A stretch of DNA of 22,102 bases from DASVTR01 sp033855775 (GCA_033855775.1 JAWVFT010000064.1:1-22102), one strand, 5' to 3'; numbered from the stretch's first letter, positions 13,927 through 22,102 are shown. The notes: a model not told the origin generated them from the letters alone. Made by a program: numbers and translations.

Positions 13927-14957
13927 ACGTATCCTTCCCTCAATTGTCGCAAGCGCAATTGGCGATTGCGACGCGCGGTTAAGTTGACAGACAAGCGATG
14001 AAAGCGACCGTCGCGTGAGGCGTCGTCAGGATAAAAGCCGACGACGTACTGGCCGCGCAGGTCGTCTTCTATCGCTTTGAAGACGGGGCCGAGTTCGATG
14101 GTCGAGCGCGGGTCGAGTGCGGCTCGCGCATCGCCGACCATGAAGTAGCGACCGCCGGTTGATCCGGCGAGCGCGCGAAAACCTTTAGCCGCAGGGCGCG
14201 GTTGCAGTCGCCCGTCGCGCGGCGCGTAGAGCGGCAGATGTATGACGTAGATTGAGACGGCGCGCTGTCCGGCTTCGTCAATCACAGCCTGCGGTTTCGT
14301 GCGGCTCGCTGTGTCGAGGCCGTCGCTGATGAGAATCAGAATCCGACGCTCTGCCGGGTCGCTGCCCTGCTTATCGAAAGAGTGGATGGCAGCGGCGGCG
14401 GCATCGAAGATGGCCGTGCGTTCGTCTGTGTTGACAGTCAAGCCGAAGCCCTGGCGCGCAAGGCCAAGGTCGGTCGTAAAGTCTGTGACGAGTTGAGGCC
14501 GCGCGCCGAAGCGCCAGACGGCGACGCGCGATTGCGACCCGAAGCGCGAGAAGAGAGCGAGCGCGGCTTCGCTTTGTTGACGAATAATCTCACGCGCGCT
14601 GCCGGATGCGTCGAGCGCGAAGGCGAGCGCGACGTGCTCCGTGCCGGCAGCGAAGTATTCAAGCTTCAGATTGCGCCCGTCAGCCTGCGCGCCGAAATCG
14701 TCGAGAGTGAGGCCGAAGACGCGTTGGCCGCTGCGGTCGGCGACGAAGAGCGGAACGGTCACGAGGTCTGTGCGGACGCGAACGATGTCCGCCTCATCCT
14801 GCGGCGTTTCGGTCTGCGCGCGAACGACGTGGCTTGCGCTGCTAAGCAGAGAAATTAGAGTTAGAAGAAGAGCGATGCGGCGAATTGAACGCAGAAGAGA
14901 GAGAGCAGCGCGGGGCGAAGTCGGAATACGGGAAAGCGCTTCGTGATGCAGGAGCAT
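13914..14957 (-). CDS. Secreted VWA-domain protein (Acidobacteria VWFA-related type)
   Basis: This is a 347-residue protein from ATG 14957; the open frame continues upstream but without signal-peptide character. Residues 20-47 form a signal peptide (arginines, a Leu/Ile-rich core, cleavage after VVRA). A strand pair VRVRTDLVTVPLFVADRSGQ (59-78) and TLDDFGAQADG precede the VWA domain. The domain has the MIDAS DxSxS as Asp116, Ser118 and Ser120, then Thr181/Thr177 and LISDGLDTASR (209-219). RGQYVVGFYPDD (301-312) near the end is typical of this family. It is probably exported and metal-binding, with a role in protein-protein contacts that cannot be specified. The stop lies in repeat copy H. Confidence 0.85.
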   Translation of the reverse strand: MLLHHEALSRIPTSPRAALSLLRSIRRIALLLTLISLLSSASHVVRAQTETPQDEADIVRVRTDLVTVPLFVADRSGQRVFGLTLDDFGAQADGRNLKLEYFAAGTEHVALAFALDASGSAREIIRQQSEAALALFSRFGSQSRVAVWRFGARPQLVTDFTTDLGLARQGFGLTVNTDERTAIFDAAAAAIHSFDKQGSDPAERRILILISDGLDTASRTKPQAVIDEAGQRAVSIYVIHLPLYAPRDGRLQPRPAAKGFRALAGSTGGRYFMVGDARAALDPRSTIELGPVFKAIEDDLRGQYVVGFYPDDASRDGRFHRLSVNLTARRNRQLRLRQLREGYVLKQ

Positions 14958-14974
14958 TCGGGCGTCGGGCGCGC

Positions 14975-15052
14975 TCAGAAAAGAAAGCGTCCCAACAGCA
15001 GGATGCTTAAGATGACCGCTATCGTGATAACGATGATTTTGACCAGACTCAC
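14975..15052 (-). CDS. Possible 25-residue membrane microprotein
   Basis: This is a short frame starting at GTG 15052, with GAAGGA spaced 6 nt upstream, and ending at TGA 14975. It encodes 25 residues starting MSLVKIIV, almost entirely Ile, Val and Leu with one Thr and two Ser, and ending GRFLF: a single transmembrane helix. It ends 17 nt before the VWA start codon, so translation could be coupled. The VWA ATG lacks its own Shine-Dalgarno. It may be a real small membrane protein, a leader peptide, or chance. Only the good ribosome-binding site and the strong hydrophobic bias support it. Confidence 0.35.
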   Translation of the reverse strand: MSLVKIIVITIAVILSILLLGRFLF

Positions 15053-15326
15053 AATCAATCCTTCGGTGTTGGTCGTTGCCGTATCGGCGGAAAGTAGCTT
15101 CAGACAGGACGCATTTTAGTGGCGCATGGAGCCAACTGTCAACGTCACGCCGCCGCCTGCTTCCGCGCTTTTGCCCCTTGGAAAATAAATAACGCCGGAC
15201 GAAAAGCGATTGTTTCAAAAGAATATCGAAGGCCATCAATCCCGCATCGGAAATGGCGAGTTGAGGCGTTGAGCCTCAACTCGCCAAGTCAATCACAGCC
15301 AGGCCGGAAGCGTTGCCCGCCAAGCT
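15053..15326. other. Intergenic region between VWA/microprotein and TonB receptor
   Basis: This ~270-nt stretch separates two minus-strand genes. It contains a perfect 13-bp inverted repeat (listed separately) and an AT-rich patch near 15181-15230. No heptad element and no convincing open frame were seen. Confidence 0.5.
15255..15285 (-). terminator. Perfect 13-bp stem-loop after the TonB receptor gene
   Basis: GGCGAGTTGAGGC, a 5-nt loop GTTGA and GCCTCAACTCGCC form a perfect 13-bp hairpin, 42 nt beyond the TonB receptor stop on the minus strand. No proper U-tract follows on either strand. It may be a non-canonical terminator or an mRNA 3'-end stabiliser. Confidence 0.5.
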
Positions 15327-17867
15327 CTAAAACGTCAAGCCGATTTGCCCTTGATAGCTGCGCGGCGTGACGAAGTGCGTGCCGCTGAAGGTTGACTGAA
15401 AGTTATAGAGAGCCTCTTTGTTGGTCAGGTTGATGATGGTGAAACGCGCGGTCAGGCGCGCTCGCTCGATGCGGAGCAGGTTGTCCGTCCCCGCGCTGAA
15501 GTCGAAGAGATGACGCGGGGCGATGCGCGGCGGATTGGTGTCGTCGTTCGCCGTCCCGTCAGCGGGAATGCGGACGCGCAAGGCTCCGCGATTCGATGCG
15601 GCGCAAGATGTAATCGGCTGCGCCGGCGTGGCGAAGGTGCCGCCGCAGAAGAGGCCAATCTGCGCCTGCTGGTCTGCCGTGAACGTCAACGCCGTGTCAA
15701 AGTCCGACACCGCGCCGGACACCAAGCCGCTGTCATAACGCCAAGTGAAGTTGACGTAGGGCGCAAACTTCTTCCACTGATTGAACTGGTACTGAGCCTG
15801 CGTCGTCTGCTCAAACTTCTGGTCGTGGTCGATGCGGAAGACGCCCGTTGGCAGGTCGGAGTTAAAGAACAGCCCGCCCGATTCAGGCGGGAAGAAACGC
15901 GCGCGTGTGTGACCTGCGACCACGAAGGCCGAAAGCCCTTTGTAGTTCGTCAGGTTGATGCGCAGGCTCGCGCCGTCGAGTCTGGATTGTTGCCATGAGA
16001 TGGGAAACGTGATTGAAGTGTTGAAGAGCACGTTGAAGTCGTAGGCGTTGGTCGTCCGCTTGTTAAAGTAGTCGGCGTCAATTATCACGCGCTTGCCGAG
16101 CGATTGCTGGAAGCCGAGGTTGAATTGATTGCGCCGCCCCGGTTGCAGCGGTTGATTGCTCGTGTCGCCGAGGACGCCATTGGCGAGCCCGCCCGCGCCC
16201 GTCGTGCTCGACAGAATCAGGTTCTCGTTATACGGCGTCTCGAAGTTGCGCGTGTAGGAGCCGCGCAGGATTGTGTTCGTCGGCTTGAAGAGATAAGAGA
16301 CGCCGATGCGCGGTTGCAGCGACTTGCCGCGCGTGATGCCGTTGTAGTTGTCAAAGCGCAGGCCGAGCGAGAGCGTCGCGTTGCCGAGCGTTAGATTGTC
16401 CTGCGCATAGAGAGCTTCCTGCTTGATGTCTGTGCGGGCGTTAAAGAGAAAGTAGTTTCCGCCGCGCGTCAAATCGAAAGCCGCGAGGCCGGGCAGAAAG
16501 TCAGGGCTTGCGGGGTCGTTAAAGGCCGGGTCGGTGATGCCGAACTGGAAGCCTTCGTTCAGGAAAGTATGCGAGAACTGCACGCCGAACTTCGCGTTGT
16601 GAATTCCCTTGACGTAGGCCACGTCCGCTTTGATGCCGACGTTGTTGAGCCGCCGCGACTGGCTGAACGTGACGGGCTGGTCTGCGAACGGGTCAGGGCT
16701 GGCGGAGTATTTGATGTTGTCGAGACGATAGTAAGGATTGACCGTCAGCACCGTCGTCGGGCTGAAGATGTGAACGTAGCCCGGCGCAATGTTCAGAGTA
16801 TGGACAAGCTGGCGTTGGTCTTGCCCGATGGCTTGCTGGTCAAACTGGTTTGGCGTCTGAAAATTATTGCGCGCCAGAAAGAGATTCAAGTGGAAAGTGT
16901 CTGTGGCGTTCGGGCTGTAATCAATGCGGTCGAAGAGGCTCGTAGCCGTGCCACGGTCATGCATCGCTGTGAACTCCGGCGCATCCAGAAAGCGGCCTGA
17001 GCGGTCGAAGTTGAAGGCCACAAAGTTTCCAATCCGGGCGTTGCCGTAACTGAGAGCCGCGTCTTCATGCGTCGTTCCGAAACTGCCGTAGAGCGAATTG
17101 ATGCTGCCCGTCGGCTTCTTCTGGTTGAGGCCGGAATGTGTGAGAGCGTTGACGACGAGGCTCGTCTTATCGCCAAACTCGGCGGGCGTGGCGCCCGTGA
17201 TGACCTCCAGCGATTGAATCGCGTTGACCGGAACCTGCGTGGAAAAAGCCTTGCTCTGCTGGTCGGAGATGGGCTGGTTGTCGAGCGAGATGGAAGTCTG
17301 CGAGTGGTCGCCGAGCGGGTGAAACAATCCGTTCGAGTCGGCGACAACGCCGGGCGCGGCGAGCGTCACCACATCGCTCAGGCCGTTGCCCGGCGACCTC
17401 ACCGGAAGCCTTTGAATCAGTGTTTGGTCAACGTCTGTATGCGTCGAGGGAACGTTCTCAAGAACATCGGAGGCGTTGACGCTCTCAATCGTCACGCTCG
17501 CGTTTGCGCCGCTGAGCGTGAGCGGAATTTTCAGGCTGATGGGCACGGACGTTCGCACCGTCAAACTCTGCGCCGCTGTCGTGAACCCTTCCGCTGTCAC
17601 GCTGAGTTGATAGTTGTTCGGCGGCACGTTGTCGAAACGAAACGCTCCTTCGGCGTCCGTCTTCGTCGTCCGCGTGTAGCCTGTAACGGGGTTGGCGATG
17701 TTGATGGACGCCGAAGGAACGACGGCCCCGTTGGGGTCGGTCACGACGCCTGAGACTGTGCCTGCGCCGCCGAGAGCCTGCGCCCGCGCGTGTGTGTTGG
17801 AAGCTGAGATGATGGCTAATAAAAGAACTAAACAGAATGCGAACCTGTGAATGGTTCTGTGAATCAT
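15327..17867 (-). CDS. TonB-dependent outer-membrane receptor with carboxypeptidase-regulatory-like domain
   Basis: This is an 846-residue protein from ATG 17867, preceded by AGAGAGG. A signal peptide covers about 1-30 (hydrophobic 10-21, cleavage near ARAQ). Residues about 36-118 form a CarboxypepD_reg-like beta-sandwich (GVVTDPNGAVVPSASINI, AEGAFRFDNVPPNNYQLSV). The plug domain (about 135-245) includes QRLPVRSPGNGLSDVVTLAPG-like text, SISLDNQPI and IQSLEVITGATPAEFGD. The rest is a beta-barrel ending in the terminal Phe typical of outer-membrane barrels (QIGLTF). This architecture is widespread in Acidobacteriota. The ligand is unknown. A DUF2946-like gene upstream on the same strand raises the possibility of metal uptake, which is inference. 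It lies 173 nt downstream of that gene. Confidence 0.9.
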   Translation of the reverse strand: MIHRTIHRFAFCLVLLLAIISASNTHARAQALGGAGTVSGVVTDPNGAVVPSASINIANPVTGYTRTTKTDAEGAFRFDNVPPNNYQLSVTAEGFTTAAQSLTVRTSVPISLKIPLTLSGANASVTIESVNASDVLENVPSTHTDVDQTLIQRLPVRSPGNGLSDVVTLAAPGVVADSNGLFHPLGDHSQTSISLDNQPISDQQSKAFSTQVPVNAIQSLEVITGATPAEFGDKTSLVVNALTHSGLNQKKPTGSINSLYGSFGTTHEDAALSYGNARIGNFVAFNFDRSGRFLDAPEFTAMHDRGTATSLFDRIDYSPNATDTFHLNLFLARNNFQTPNQFDQQAIGQDQRQLVHTLNIAPGYVHIFSPTTVLTVNPYYRLDNIKYSASPDPFADQPVTFSQSRRLNNVGIKADVAYVKGIHNAKFGVQFSHTFLNEGFQFGITDPAFNDPASPDFLPGLAAFDLTRGGNYFLFNARTDIKQEALYAQDNLTLGNATLSLGLRFDNYNGITRGKSLQPRIGVSYLFKPTNTILRGSYTRNFETPYNENLILSSTTGAGGLANGVLGDTSNQPLQPGRRNQFNLGFQQSLGKRVIIDADYFNKRTTNAYDFNVLFNTSITFPISWQQSRLDGASLRINLTNYKGLSAFVVAGHTRARFFPPESGGLFFNSDLPTGVFRIDHDQKFEQTTQAQYQFNQWKKFAPYVNFTWRYDSGLVSGAVSDFDTALTFTADQQAQIGLFCGGTFATPAQPITSCAASNRGALRVRIPADGTANDDTNPPRIAPRHLFDFSAGTDNLLRIERARLTARFTIINLTNKEALYNFQSTFSGTHFVTPRSYQGQIGLTF

Positions 17868-18040
17868 GGCGATAAACCTCTCTGGCAATACCTGTCGAAT
17901 CGGAATGCCGGACGCCCGGCCAAACCCCCGAACGCATGAAAGATGCGAAGCGAGAGCGGTGGCCGCATGAAGCGCCGGATAACGACGTTCGCAGAGCAAG
18001 CGCGCAAGTTGTGCGGGCAGATGCTTGACGAAGGCGGAAA

Positions 18041-18430
18041 TTAGAGCGGAGAGGTGAACGGAGGCGCGCGCCCACGGCGGGGCGCGTCCATTTGCGAAAG
18101 ATAAGAGGTTGGCTGAACGGTTGTCCGCGCGACGAGCGCGGGCGGCGCAACGAGTTTGGGTTGCGCGTTAAAAAGACTGGTGAAAAGATTCTGATGAAGC
18201 TGGCAGATGAGACACGCGCCGCTTGTGCGCGCATCCGTCGCCGCAGAGCCTTCTTTATCCACGACCTTAGTTGAAGAGGTCGCGGCTGCGTAGCCTTTGC
18301 CGGAGTTGCCGTGCTTGTGAACGACCTCGACGGTCGCTCCGTAAGCCACGAGCAGCAACAACAGGAGAGCCATCGCGCGCATGAAAGGCGCGTGCGGACG
18401 GCTCGCTGCTGCTGTTGTCTGTTTGGTCAC
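18041..18430 (-). CDS. Small exported DUF2946-like protein
   Basis: This is up to 129 residues from GTG 18430; ATG 18382 or 18373 would give shorter forms, and none has a clear ribosome-binding site. A Leu-rich segment (about 20-32) serves as a signal or membrane helix and is followed by VEVVHKHG with two His. The middle has a Cys-x-x-Cys (SGACLICQLHQNL, Cys73 and Cys76). The C-terminus ends in a run of Arg and Pro with RGRAPP, which resembles DUF2946 family proteins. In Proteobacteria such proteins are often beside TonB-dependent copper receptors. Its position upstream of the TonB receptor fits that. The family match is by eye and moderate. A promoter is visible upstream. Confidence 0.6.
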   Translation of the reverse strand: MTKQTTAAASRPHAPFMRAMALLLLLLVAYGATVEVVHKHGNSGKGYAAATSSTKVVDKEGSAATDARTSGACLICQLHQNLFTSLFNAQPKLVAPPALVARTTVQPTSYLSQMDAPRRGRAPPFTSPL

Positions 18431-18471
18431 GTCTTGAGCGTTCGGCTACAGTCGGCTAAGATTAAAGCGCA

Positions 18472-18500
18472 ATTAAAGCGCCCGCGAGCTATGCTGTCAA
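18472..18500 (-). promoter_or_regulatory. Predicted promoter for the DUF2946-like/TonB receptor unit
   Basis: On the minus strand there is a perfect TTGACA, a 17-nt spacer, then TTTAAT (5 of 6 matches to the -10). It lies in the divergent gap before the M61-like gene and 42 nt upstream of GTG 18430. It could drive both the DUF2946-like gene and the receptor. Confidence 0.6.
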
Positions 18501-18573
18501 TCAAGCACTTGAACGCGCGCGGCTGCTTTAGACGCTTCAGCCTAATTCAACGTTGCAACGCATCGCCCTGCCG

Positions 18574-20103
18574 ATGGCCTTCGCCGTTTGCCTTTTGATT
18601 AACCAGCAACACACACAACCGAACAACCGCGCCGCCCGCCCGCGTCAAAGTCTCAGGGCGTTGCTGCTCTTGCTCTTGCTCTGCGGCGCGGCGCAGGCGC
18701 AGTCAATCTCTGTTCGGATTAGCGTGTTTTCCGTCGCGCCCGGACGCATTAAAGTCGAAGGCCGCCGCGCAGAGAGCACGACCGTCTGGTCTTTCCGCAA
18801 CCGTTACGGAAGCATCAACGGCCTCGGCGAGAGAATCGAGAATTTGTCTCTGAGCGATGACAGCGGCGCTCAAATTCCTGTGCGAAAAATCGCGCCGGGC
18901 GAGTATAGCTCTACGACCGCAGCCGCGCGTTTCGTTTACGAAGTCAAACTAGAACCGCCCGCGCAAACGTCCGACGCGCCCTACGTTTCATGGCTGACGA
19001 ACGAACGCGGCCTGTTGCTGCTCGGCGACTTGCTGCCGCGACCCATTCAAGATAAGGAAACGAAAAACGGCGGCGCGCAAGTTCGTTTTATTTTGCCTGA
19101 CGCCTGGAGCATCGCCGCGAACGAGGCTAAGCAGGCGGACGGCCAATACAACGTGCCGGACGCAGAGCGCGCGGTCTTCGTCGCCGGAGCGGGCTTGCGT
19201 CAAAAGAGCGAGCGGCTTGGCTCAACTGAGTTCACTTATGTGACGGCAGGGCAGTGGGCCTTCACGGATGAAGAAGTGGCGAGCATGGCCGCTGGCATTC
19301 TCAAAGAGCACGCGGGCGTGATGGGCGGGCCAGCGCGCGCCAGCGCAATGCTCGTCCTGCTTCCGTTTCCGCGCTCCGTCGGCTCTGAGCGTTGGAGCGC
19401 GGAGACGCGCGGCGGCACAGTCGTGCTGCTCTCCGGCCAGCCGCCTTCGAAGATTGCCGCCCTCGCTCAACTAAGCGTTCCGCTGACACACGAACTCTTC
19501 CATCTATGGGTTCCGAACGGCCTCGCGCTGGATGGAGAGTACGACTGGTTTTATGAAGGCTTCACTTTGTATCAAGCCTTGCGCGCAGGAATGCGTTTGC
19601 AATTGCTCTCCTTTCAAGATTACTTGAACGCGATGGGCCGAGCCTTCGACGCTTACAGTAATATCAACGGGCGCGACCAACTCTCGCTCATCGAAGCCTC
19701 ACGCCAGCGTTGGAAGAGTCCGACCGGACTCGTCTATCACAAGGGCTTGCTCGCAGCCTTTCTCTACGATTTGACGCTGCGCCAACAAACGAAGAATAGC
19801 CGCTCGCTCGATGATGTCTATCGTGAACTGTTTCGACAGCATCGCTCGACGGCGACGCCTGCCGACGGAAACAACGCTGTCATTAATATCTTGAAGAGCC
19901 AGAGCGGAATGCGTGAGTTCGTCGAACGCTACATTGAACAGGCGAGCGCGATTGACCTGCGCTCAGCCATCACGCCGTTCGGGCTGGAGGTCTTCAACGG
20001 CGGCGTGCGCACGCACATCATCGTCTCAACTTCATTAGGCCGCGCGCAACGCGATTTGTTGCGCAAATTCGGTTACAATGAAGAGTCGCAACGCAGGCGT
20101 TAG
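18574..20103 (+). CDS. Secreted M61-like (glycyl aminopeptidase-type) metallopeptidase
   Basis: This is a 509-residue protein from ATG 18574; a TTG at 18553 in the same frame would add seven residues. A hydrophobic Leu run (about 29-36) ending in GAAQAQ gives a signal peptide, although it starts unusually far from the N-terminus. The zinc motif is HELFH (His306, Glu307, His310) followed by YDWFYEGFTLY with Glu328 as the third ligand, the gluzincin pattern seen in the M61 family. An N-terminal beta domain of about 200 residues precedes it. The PDZ domain usual at the C-terminus of M61 enzymes is not apparent. It probably acts in the periplasm on peptides. It lies 64 nt before the lipoprotein gene. 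Confidence 0.75.
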   Translation: MAFAVCLLINQQHTQPNNRAARPRQSLRALLLLLLLCGAAQAQSISVRISVFSVAPGRIKVEGRRAESTTVWSFRNRYGSINGLGERIENLSLSDDSGAQIPVRKIAPGEYSSTTAAARFVYEVKLEPPAQTSDAPYVSWLTNERGLLLLGDLLPRPIQDKETKNGGAQVRFILPDAWSIAANEAKQADGQYNVPDAERAVFVAGAGLRQKSERLGSTEFTYVTAGQWAFTDEEVASMAAGILKEHAGVMGGPARASAMLVLLPFPRSVGSERWSAETRGGTVVLLSGQPPSKIAALAQLSVPLTHELFHLWVPNGLALDGEYDWFYEGFTLYQALRAGMRLQLLSFQDYLNAMGRAFDAYSNINGRDQLSLIEASRQRWKSPTGLVYHKGLLAAFLYDLTLRQQTKNSRSLDDVYRELFRQHRSTATPADGNNAVINILKSQSGMREFVERYIEQASAIDLRSAITPFGLEVFNGGVRTHIIVSTSLGRAQRDLLRKFGYNEESQRRR

Positions 20104-20167
20104 CCGTCTCTTGCGGCTCAGCTATATTCTGTCGGTCATTAATCATCAAGTGGATTATCAAGCAACC

Positions 20168-21286
20168 ATGAAGCATTGGAAAGTTTTTTTAATCATGACG
20201 CTCGCGCTCATCTTGTGCGGGTGCAGCACTCTCGCCGGAAAGAAAGAAGAGACCGGCGTCGTCATCGCGCGCCGCGCGCAGGTGCGCAGCTCGACGGCTG
20301 TGGTCGCGGCTGACCTCGTTGAAGTTAATCGCGGCGACCAATTGGACATCCTCGATTCGGAAACAATAGAAGAGACCAAAGAACGCTGGCTCTTCGTTCG
20401 CGTCCGCGATGAAGAAAACACCGAAGGGTGGATCGAAGCGCGCAACATCATGCCCGAAGATGTCCTGGACAAATCGCGCAAACTGGCCGAAGAAGACAAG
20501 GGCGTTCCAGCGCAGGCCAGCGGCCAACTGCGCGCCAGCACCAACCTACGTCTCTCTCCCGACCGCAGCACGAAAGAGAACATCATGATGAAGCTTGAGA
20601 GCGGCTCAGGCTTTGAGATTGTCGGCTGGAAGCGTGTCCCCAAACCGAAAGAAGCGGAGTCTTCCGACAGCGACGACGCGCCAAAAGCCGGAACCCCGGA
20701 ACAGAACGCCAAAAAGAACAACAAAGATAGCGACGAGCCGAAGGAGCCGGAAGAGACAAACGAGCTTTGGTATAAAGTCAGGCTGTCTCCCTCCGCTTCG
20801 CCCGCGCCCTCCGGTTGGCTCTACGGCAAGCAGGTCGAACTGAGCGTTCCGAGCGATATTATCTTTTACCGGACGGGCCGAGAGTTTGTCGCGTGGCGTA
20901 GGTTGGACGACGAGCCGGACGCCAGCGCCTCCGCGCCCAAAGATAAGGACGCCGCCAAGGAAGCCAAGCCCGGCAGTTGGGTCATCCTTGAGAAAGGCAG
21001 TTCCGACGAGCCGCACAAACTGGATGAGCCGGAATTTGACCGCATCTATGTGCTCGGCTATGACAAGTATAATCAAGAACACTACACGGCCTACCGGAGT
21101 CCTGATTTGAAAGGCTATCTCCCGTTGCGCGTCGAAGGACGCGGCGATAATAAGACCTTTACCATCAGGGTTCAGAATAGCGACGGGCAGATTAACGAGG
21201 CCCAATACTCTCTGTATCGAGACGACCGCGGCAATTTGAAAGTCACCGCGCCGAACGAAACGCCAAGGGCCAAAAAGAAAAAGTGA
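20168..21286 (+). CDS. SH3-domain lipoprotein
   Basis: This is a 372-residue lipoprotein from ATG 20168; an upstream in-frame ATG (20078) overlaps the M61-like gene and lacks signal-peptide structure. The signal has MKHWK, a hydrophobic core and the lipobox LCGC with lipidated Cys19. Two bacterial SH3-like regions are visible: about 30-96 (RRAQVRSST to EGWIEARNIMP) and about 118-226 (LRASTNLRLSPDRSTKENI to SGWLYGKQVEL). The second is split by an acidic, low-complexity insert (about 157-199). The C-terminal part (about 230-355) is predicted beta-rich, ending in a Lys-rich tail. It may bind cell-wall peptides in the periplasm, but this is not shown. It is immediately upstream of the rRNA operon. 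Confidence 0.78.
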   Translation: MKHWKVFLIMTLALILCGCSTLAGKKEETGVVIARRAQVRSSTAVVAADLVEVNRGDQLDILDSETIEETKERWLFVRVRDEENTEGWIEARNIMPEDVLDKSRKLAEEDKGVPAQASGQLRASTNLRLSPDRSTKENIMMKLESGSGFEIVGWKRVPKPKEAESSDSDDAPKAGTPEQNAKKNNKDSDEPKEPEETNELWYKVRLSPSASPAPSGWLYGKQVELSVPSDIIFYRTGREFVAWRRLDDEPDASASAPKDKDAAKEAKPGSWVILEKGSSDEPHKLDEPEFDRIYVLGYDKYNQEHYTAYRSPDLKGYLPLRVEGRGDNKTFTIRVQNSDGQINEAQYSLYRDDRGNLKVTAPNETPRAKKKK

Positions 21287-21304
21287 AATTTTTTGAATTA
21301 GGGC

Positions 21305-21332
21305 TTGACAAATGATTCGAGATGTCTATAAT
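21305..21332 (+). promoter_or_regulatory. rRNA operon promoter P1
   Basis: TTGACA (21305-21310), a 16-nt spacer and TATAAT (21327-21332) form two perfect hexamers, as expected for an rRNA promoter, starting 19 nt after the SH3 lipoprotein stop codon. Confidence 0.8.
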
Positions 21333-21389
21333 GCCCATTCGCCTGAAAAACGGCGGTTGACATTCAAGCCTACAAAGCAGGTTCGTCGG

Positions 21390-21430
21390 GCCGCTTCTCT
21401 CTAGTAAGCAGAGTTTTGAGAGGGAGCGGC
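21390..21430 (+). promoter_or_regulatory. rRNA leader stem-loop
   Basis: GCCGCTTCTCTC (21390-21401) pairs with GAGAGGGAGCGGC (21418-21430) with one bulge or mismatch, around a 16-nt loop. It lies between P1 and P2. No U-tract follows closely. It may be a leader processing or attenuation structure. Confidence 0.45.
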
Positions 21431-21474
21431 TGTTTCATCCCTGAAAGCAAAATTCACGGATGTGAGCGGCGCGC

Positions 21475-21503
21475 TTGACAGGCAATCGAGATTCAGTTAG
21501 TAT
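21475..21503 (+). promoter_or_regulatory. rRNA operon promoter P2
   Basis: TTGACA (21475-21480), a 17-nt spacer and TAGTAT (21498-21503; 5 of 6 -10 matches). Confidence 0.65.
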
Positions 21504-21593
21504 CACGATTTGCTTGAGGCGAGAAAAAGTCGCCTGTAGGGCAACGGAAATGAATCGAGACGCAACTAAGTCTGGATTCAATGAAATTGGAAA

Positions 21594-21609
21594 GCGATCT
21601 TTGAAAACT
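21594..21609 (+). promoter_or_regulatory. boxA-like antitermination site in rRNA leader
   Basis: GCGATCTTTGAAAACT resembles the boxA element (TGxTCTTTGAAAACT) used for rRNA antitermination. It lies about 145 nt before the mature 16S start. Confidence 0.6.
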
Positions 21610-21738
21610 AGATAGAGCGTGTCCATGTTAATGACTTTGAGAGTCAAACGCTGAACGATAAAGTTCGCGTAAAACTCTTTTTGAAGAGTCATAATCGGAT
21701 ACTTTTAACCAGTATAAGATTATGTTCCAGAATCACAT

Positions 21739-22102
<364 letters not shown>

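Noticed and set aside
21357..21362. Third TTGACA as an additional rRNA promoter
   Set aside because: No acceptable -10 hexamer lies 16-18 nt downstream.

Overview
The window ends in the first ~364 nt of a 16S rRNA gene. Its start (GTGCCTCAGACATGCAAG near 21781) and the surrounding protein repertoire suggest an Acidobacteriota genome, most likely class Blastocatellia (subgroup 4). That repertoire includes a TonB-dependent receptor with an N-terminal carboxypeptidase-regulatory-like domain, an Acidobacteria-style VWA protein, and zinc ribbons fused to unrelated domains. The taxonomic call is from memory of these families, not from a database search. The DNA is moderately GC-rich and densely coding.

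Layout, plus strand 1-9185: the tail of a probable RluB/RsuA-type pseudouridine synthase; acyl-CoA dehydrogenase; MeaB GTPase and methylmalonyl-CoA epimerase (propionate/branched-chain acyl-CoA catabolism; the mutase itself is not here); a membrane-anchored parvulin-type prolyl isomerase with a zinc ribbon; an MBL-fold hydrolase; MTA phosphorylase; a secreted TPR/BamD-like small protein; a PfkB sugar or nucleoside kinase; a zinc-ribbon plus signal-transducing-type (DUF2007-like) protein; and CutA. Minus strand 18430-9262: a DUF2946-like small protein followed by a TonB-dependent receptor, then a possible 25-residue membrane peptide with a VWA protein, then PurH, an M48 metalloprotease, FabI, and a LOG-family protein convergent with CutA. 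Plus strand 18574-22102: an M61-like metallopeptidase, an SH3-domain lipoprotein, then the rRNA operon promoter/leader and the 5' part of 16S rRNA.

The most striking feature is not a protein. Between 153 and 13926, eight gene junctions carry an element of about 70-140 bp built from a degenerate heptanucleotide, roughly G-Y-G-A-Y-R-A, repeated in phase. Most copies have an inverted counterpart across a short centre, so they can fold as long imperfect hairpins. The ends share the consensus TTAA(A/GA)GCAGTGACAAGTGA. Three copies share a 14-nt core (GCRACGCTTTCATC) and a fourth resembles it. Several copies supply the stop codon of the gene they abut, and two lead directly into the next gene's Shine-Dalgarno sequence. 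I do not recognise this family. It could be a dispersed non-autonomous repeat, a bidirectional terminator or RNA-processing element, or both.

Other points of interest are an apparently permuted or split parvulin domain, a PurH with an enlarged interdomain linker, a likely co-transcribed DUF2946-like/TonB receptor pair, a possible 25-aa membrane microprotein, and a two-promoter rRNA leader with a boxA-like site. No CRISPR array, tRNA, transposase or phage gene was seen.
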